From Closterium sp. NIES-65 (lineage: Eukaryota; Streptophyta; Zygnematophyceae; Desmidiales; Closteriaceae), in contig CANXME010000244.1 in NCBI GenBank assembly GCA_948144175.1, positions 1,302,001 through 1,366,000 on the forward strand: DNA of 64,000 bases, in the 5' to 3' direction. The notes beneath the pieces were generated by a model that saw only the letters and a program-made list of their open reading frames with translations, made no database searches and had not been told where the DNA came from. This document shows, one piece after another, positions 63,893-64,000 of this stretch. Position numbers and translations under genes: made by a program. The first letter of the stretch is position 1. Every line of letters starts with the position of its first letter.

Positions 63893-64000
63893 CTGACCCG
63901 ACGCAGCTACCTGACCAGACGCAGGGACACGAGGAGACTCAGTGGTCAGGGTGTACAGGCTCGACCCCGGCCGACGCGTAATCGTGGCCAGGTGCCGGCC
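63893..64000 (-). pseudogene. Protease-integrase spacer of element J, partial
   Basis: Continues upstream of the integrase of J as a stretch equivalent to [36 protein letters not shown] in B. No stop is seen before the window edge. Confidence 0.6.

Larger units (their letters stand above)
61891..64000 (-). mobile_element. Copia element J, minus strand, truncated on both sides
   Basis: Integrase, linker and the beginning of the region before RT, B-like in sequence. The left end is fused to the leader of I at SLCAASP near 61890, so RT, RNase H and 3' LTR are missing. The right end runs off the window within the protease-integrase spacer. Confidence 0.85.

Overview
The window is almost entirely LTR retrotransposons stacked inside one another. 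I found no convincing resident host gene. Ty1/copia and Ty3/gypsy polyproteins, primer-binding sites (PBS) derived from eukaryotic initiator tRNA-Met, and very high GC coding sequence point to a nuclear eukaryotic genome. A green-lineage genome (alga or early land plant) is the most natural fit, but the species cannot be named from the sequence. Elements are lettered here for reference. || Layout, left to right: A (1-5352, minus) is a copia element with gag-protease-integrase and an RT-RNase H frame separated by one in-frame TAG. A remnant of a non-coding LTR element follows (5353-5733) and shares an LTR (5734-5927) with copia C (plus, to 8654, resuming at 18872-19555). C is split by D (8655-18871, minus). 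D in turn holds copia E (about 8970-13893, minus) and a solo-like gypsy LTR (13902-14189). L (19556-24005, plus) sits in C and is cut by M (24006-30756, minus), which carries a 248-bp solo LTR (28032-28279). O (30762-38722, minus) has a 718-bp tandem duplication. P (38723-40005, minus) is an RT-RNase H stub. An orphan non-retroelement segment lies at 40006-40435. Q is at 40436-46173, plus. || From 46174 to 60948 runs a gypsy element, F (plus), broken by B, G and H and then by I. B (46500-54083) is a complete copia element with identical 131-bp LTRs, a CTTTC target duplication and an open 2000-codon polyprotein. G (55371-57055) and H (58101-59930) are non-coding LTR elements. A 349-bp miniature LTR element, K (58213-58561), lies inside an LTR of H. 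I starts at 60949 (plus) and is joined to minus-strand copia J (61891-64000). || How the parts relate: apart from A, F and K, the elements form one lineage. They have short LTRs (about 120-195 bp) opening TGTC, a PBS close to TGGTATCAGAGC, a conserved 9-base box GGGCCCACC shortly after the PBS, and a long GC-rich minisatellite leader. Coding copies encode gag, DSGA protease, DDE integrase, a Gly/Ala/Glu/Pro-rich linker, RT (YVDD) and RNase H. The non-coding G and H keep only the cis signals, so intact copies such as B could supply proteins to them in trans. The most interesting signals are the conserved leader box in ten elements and the miniature element K, whose LTR/PBS junction carries a tRNA-like Pol III promoter layout.
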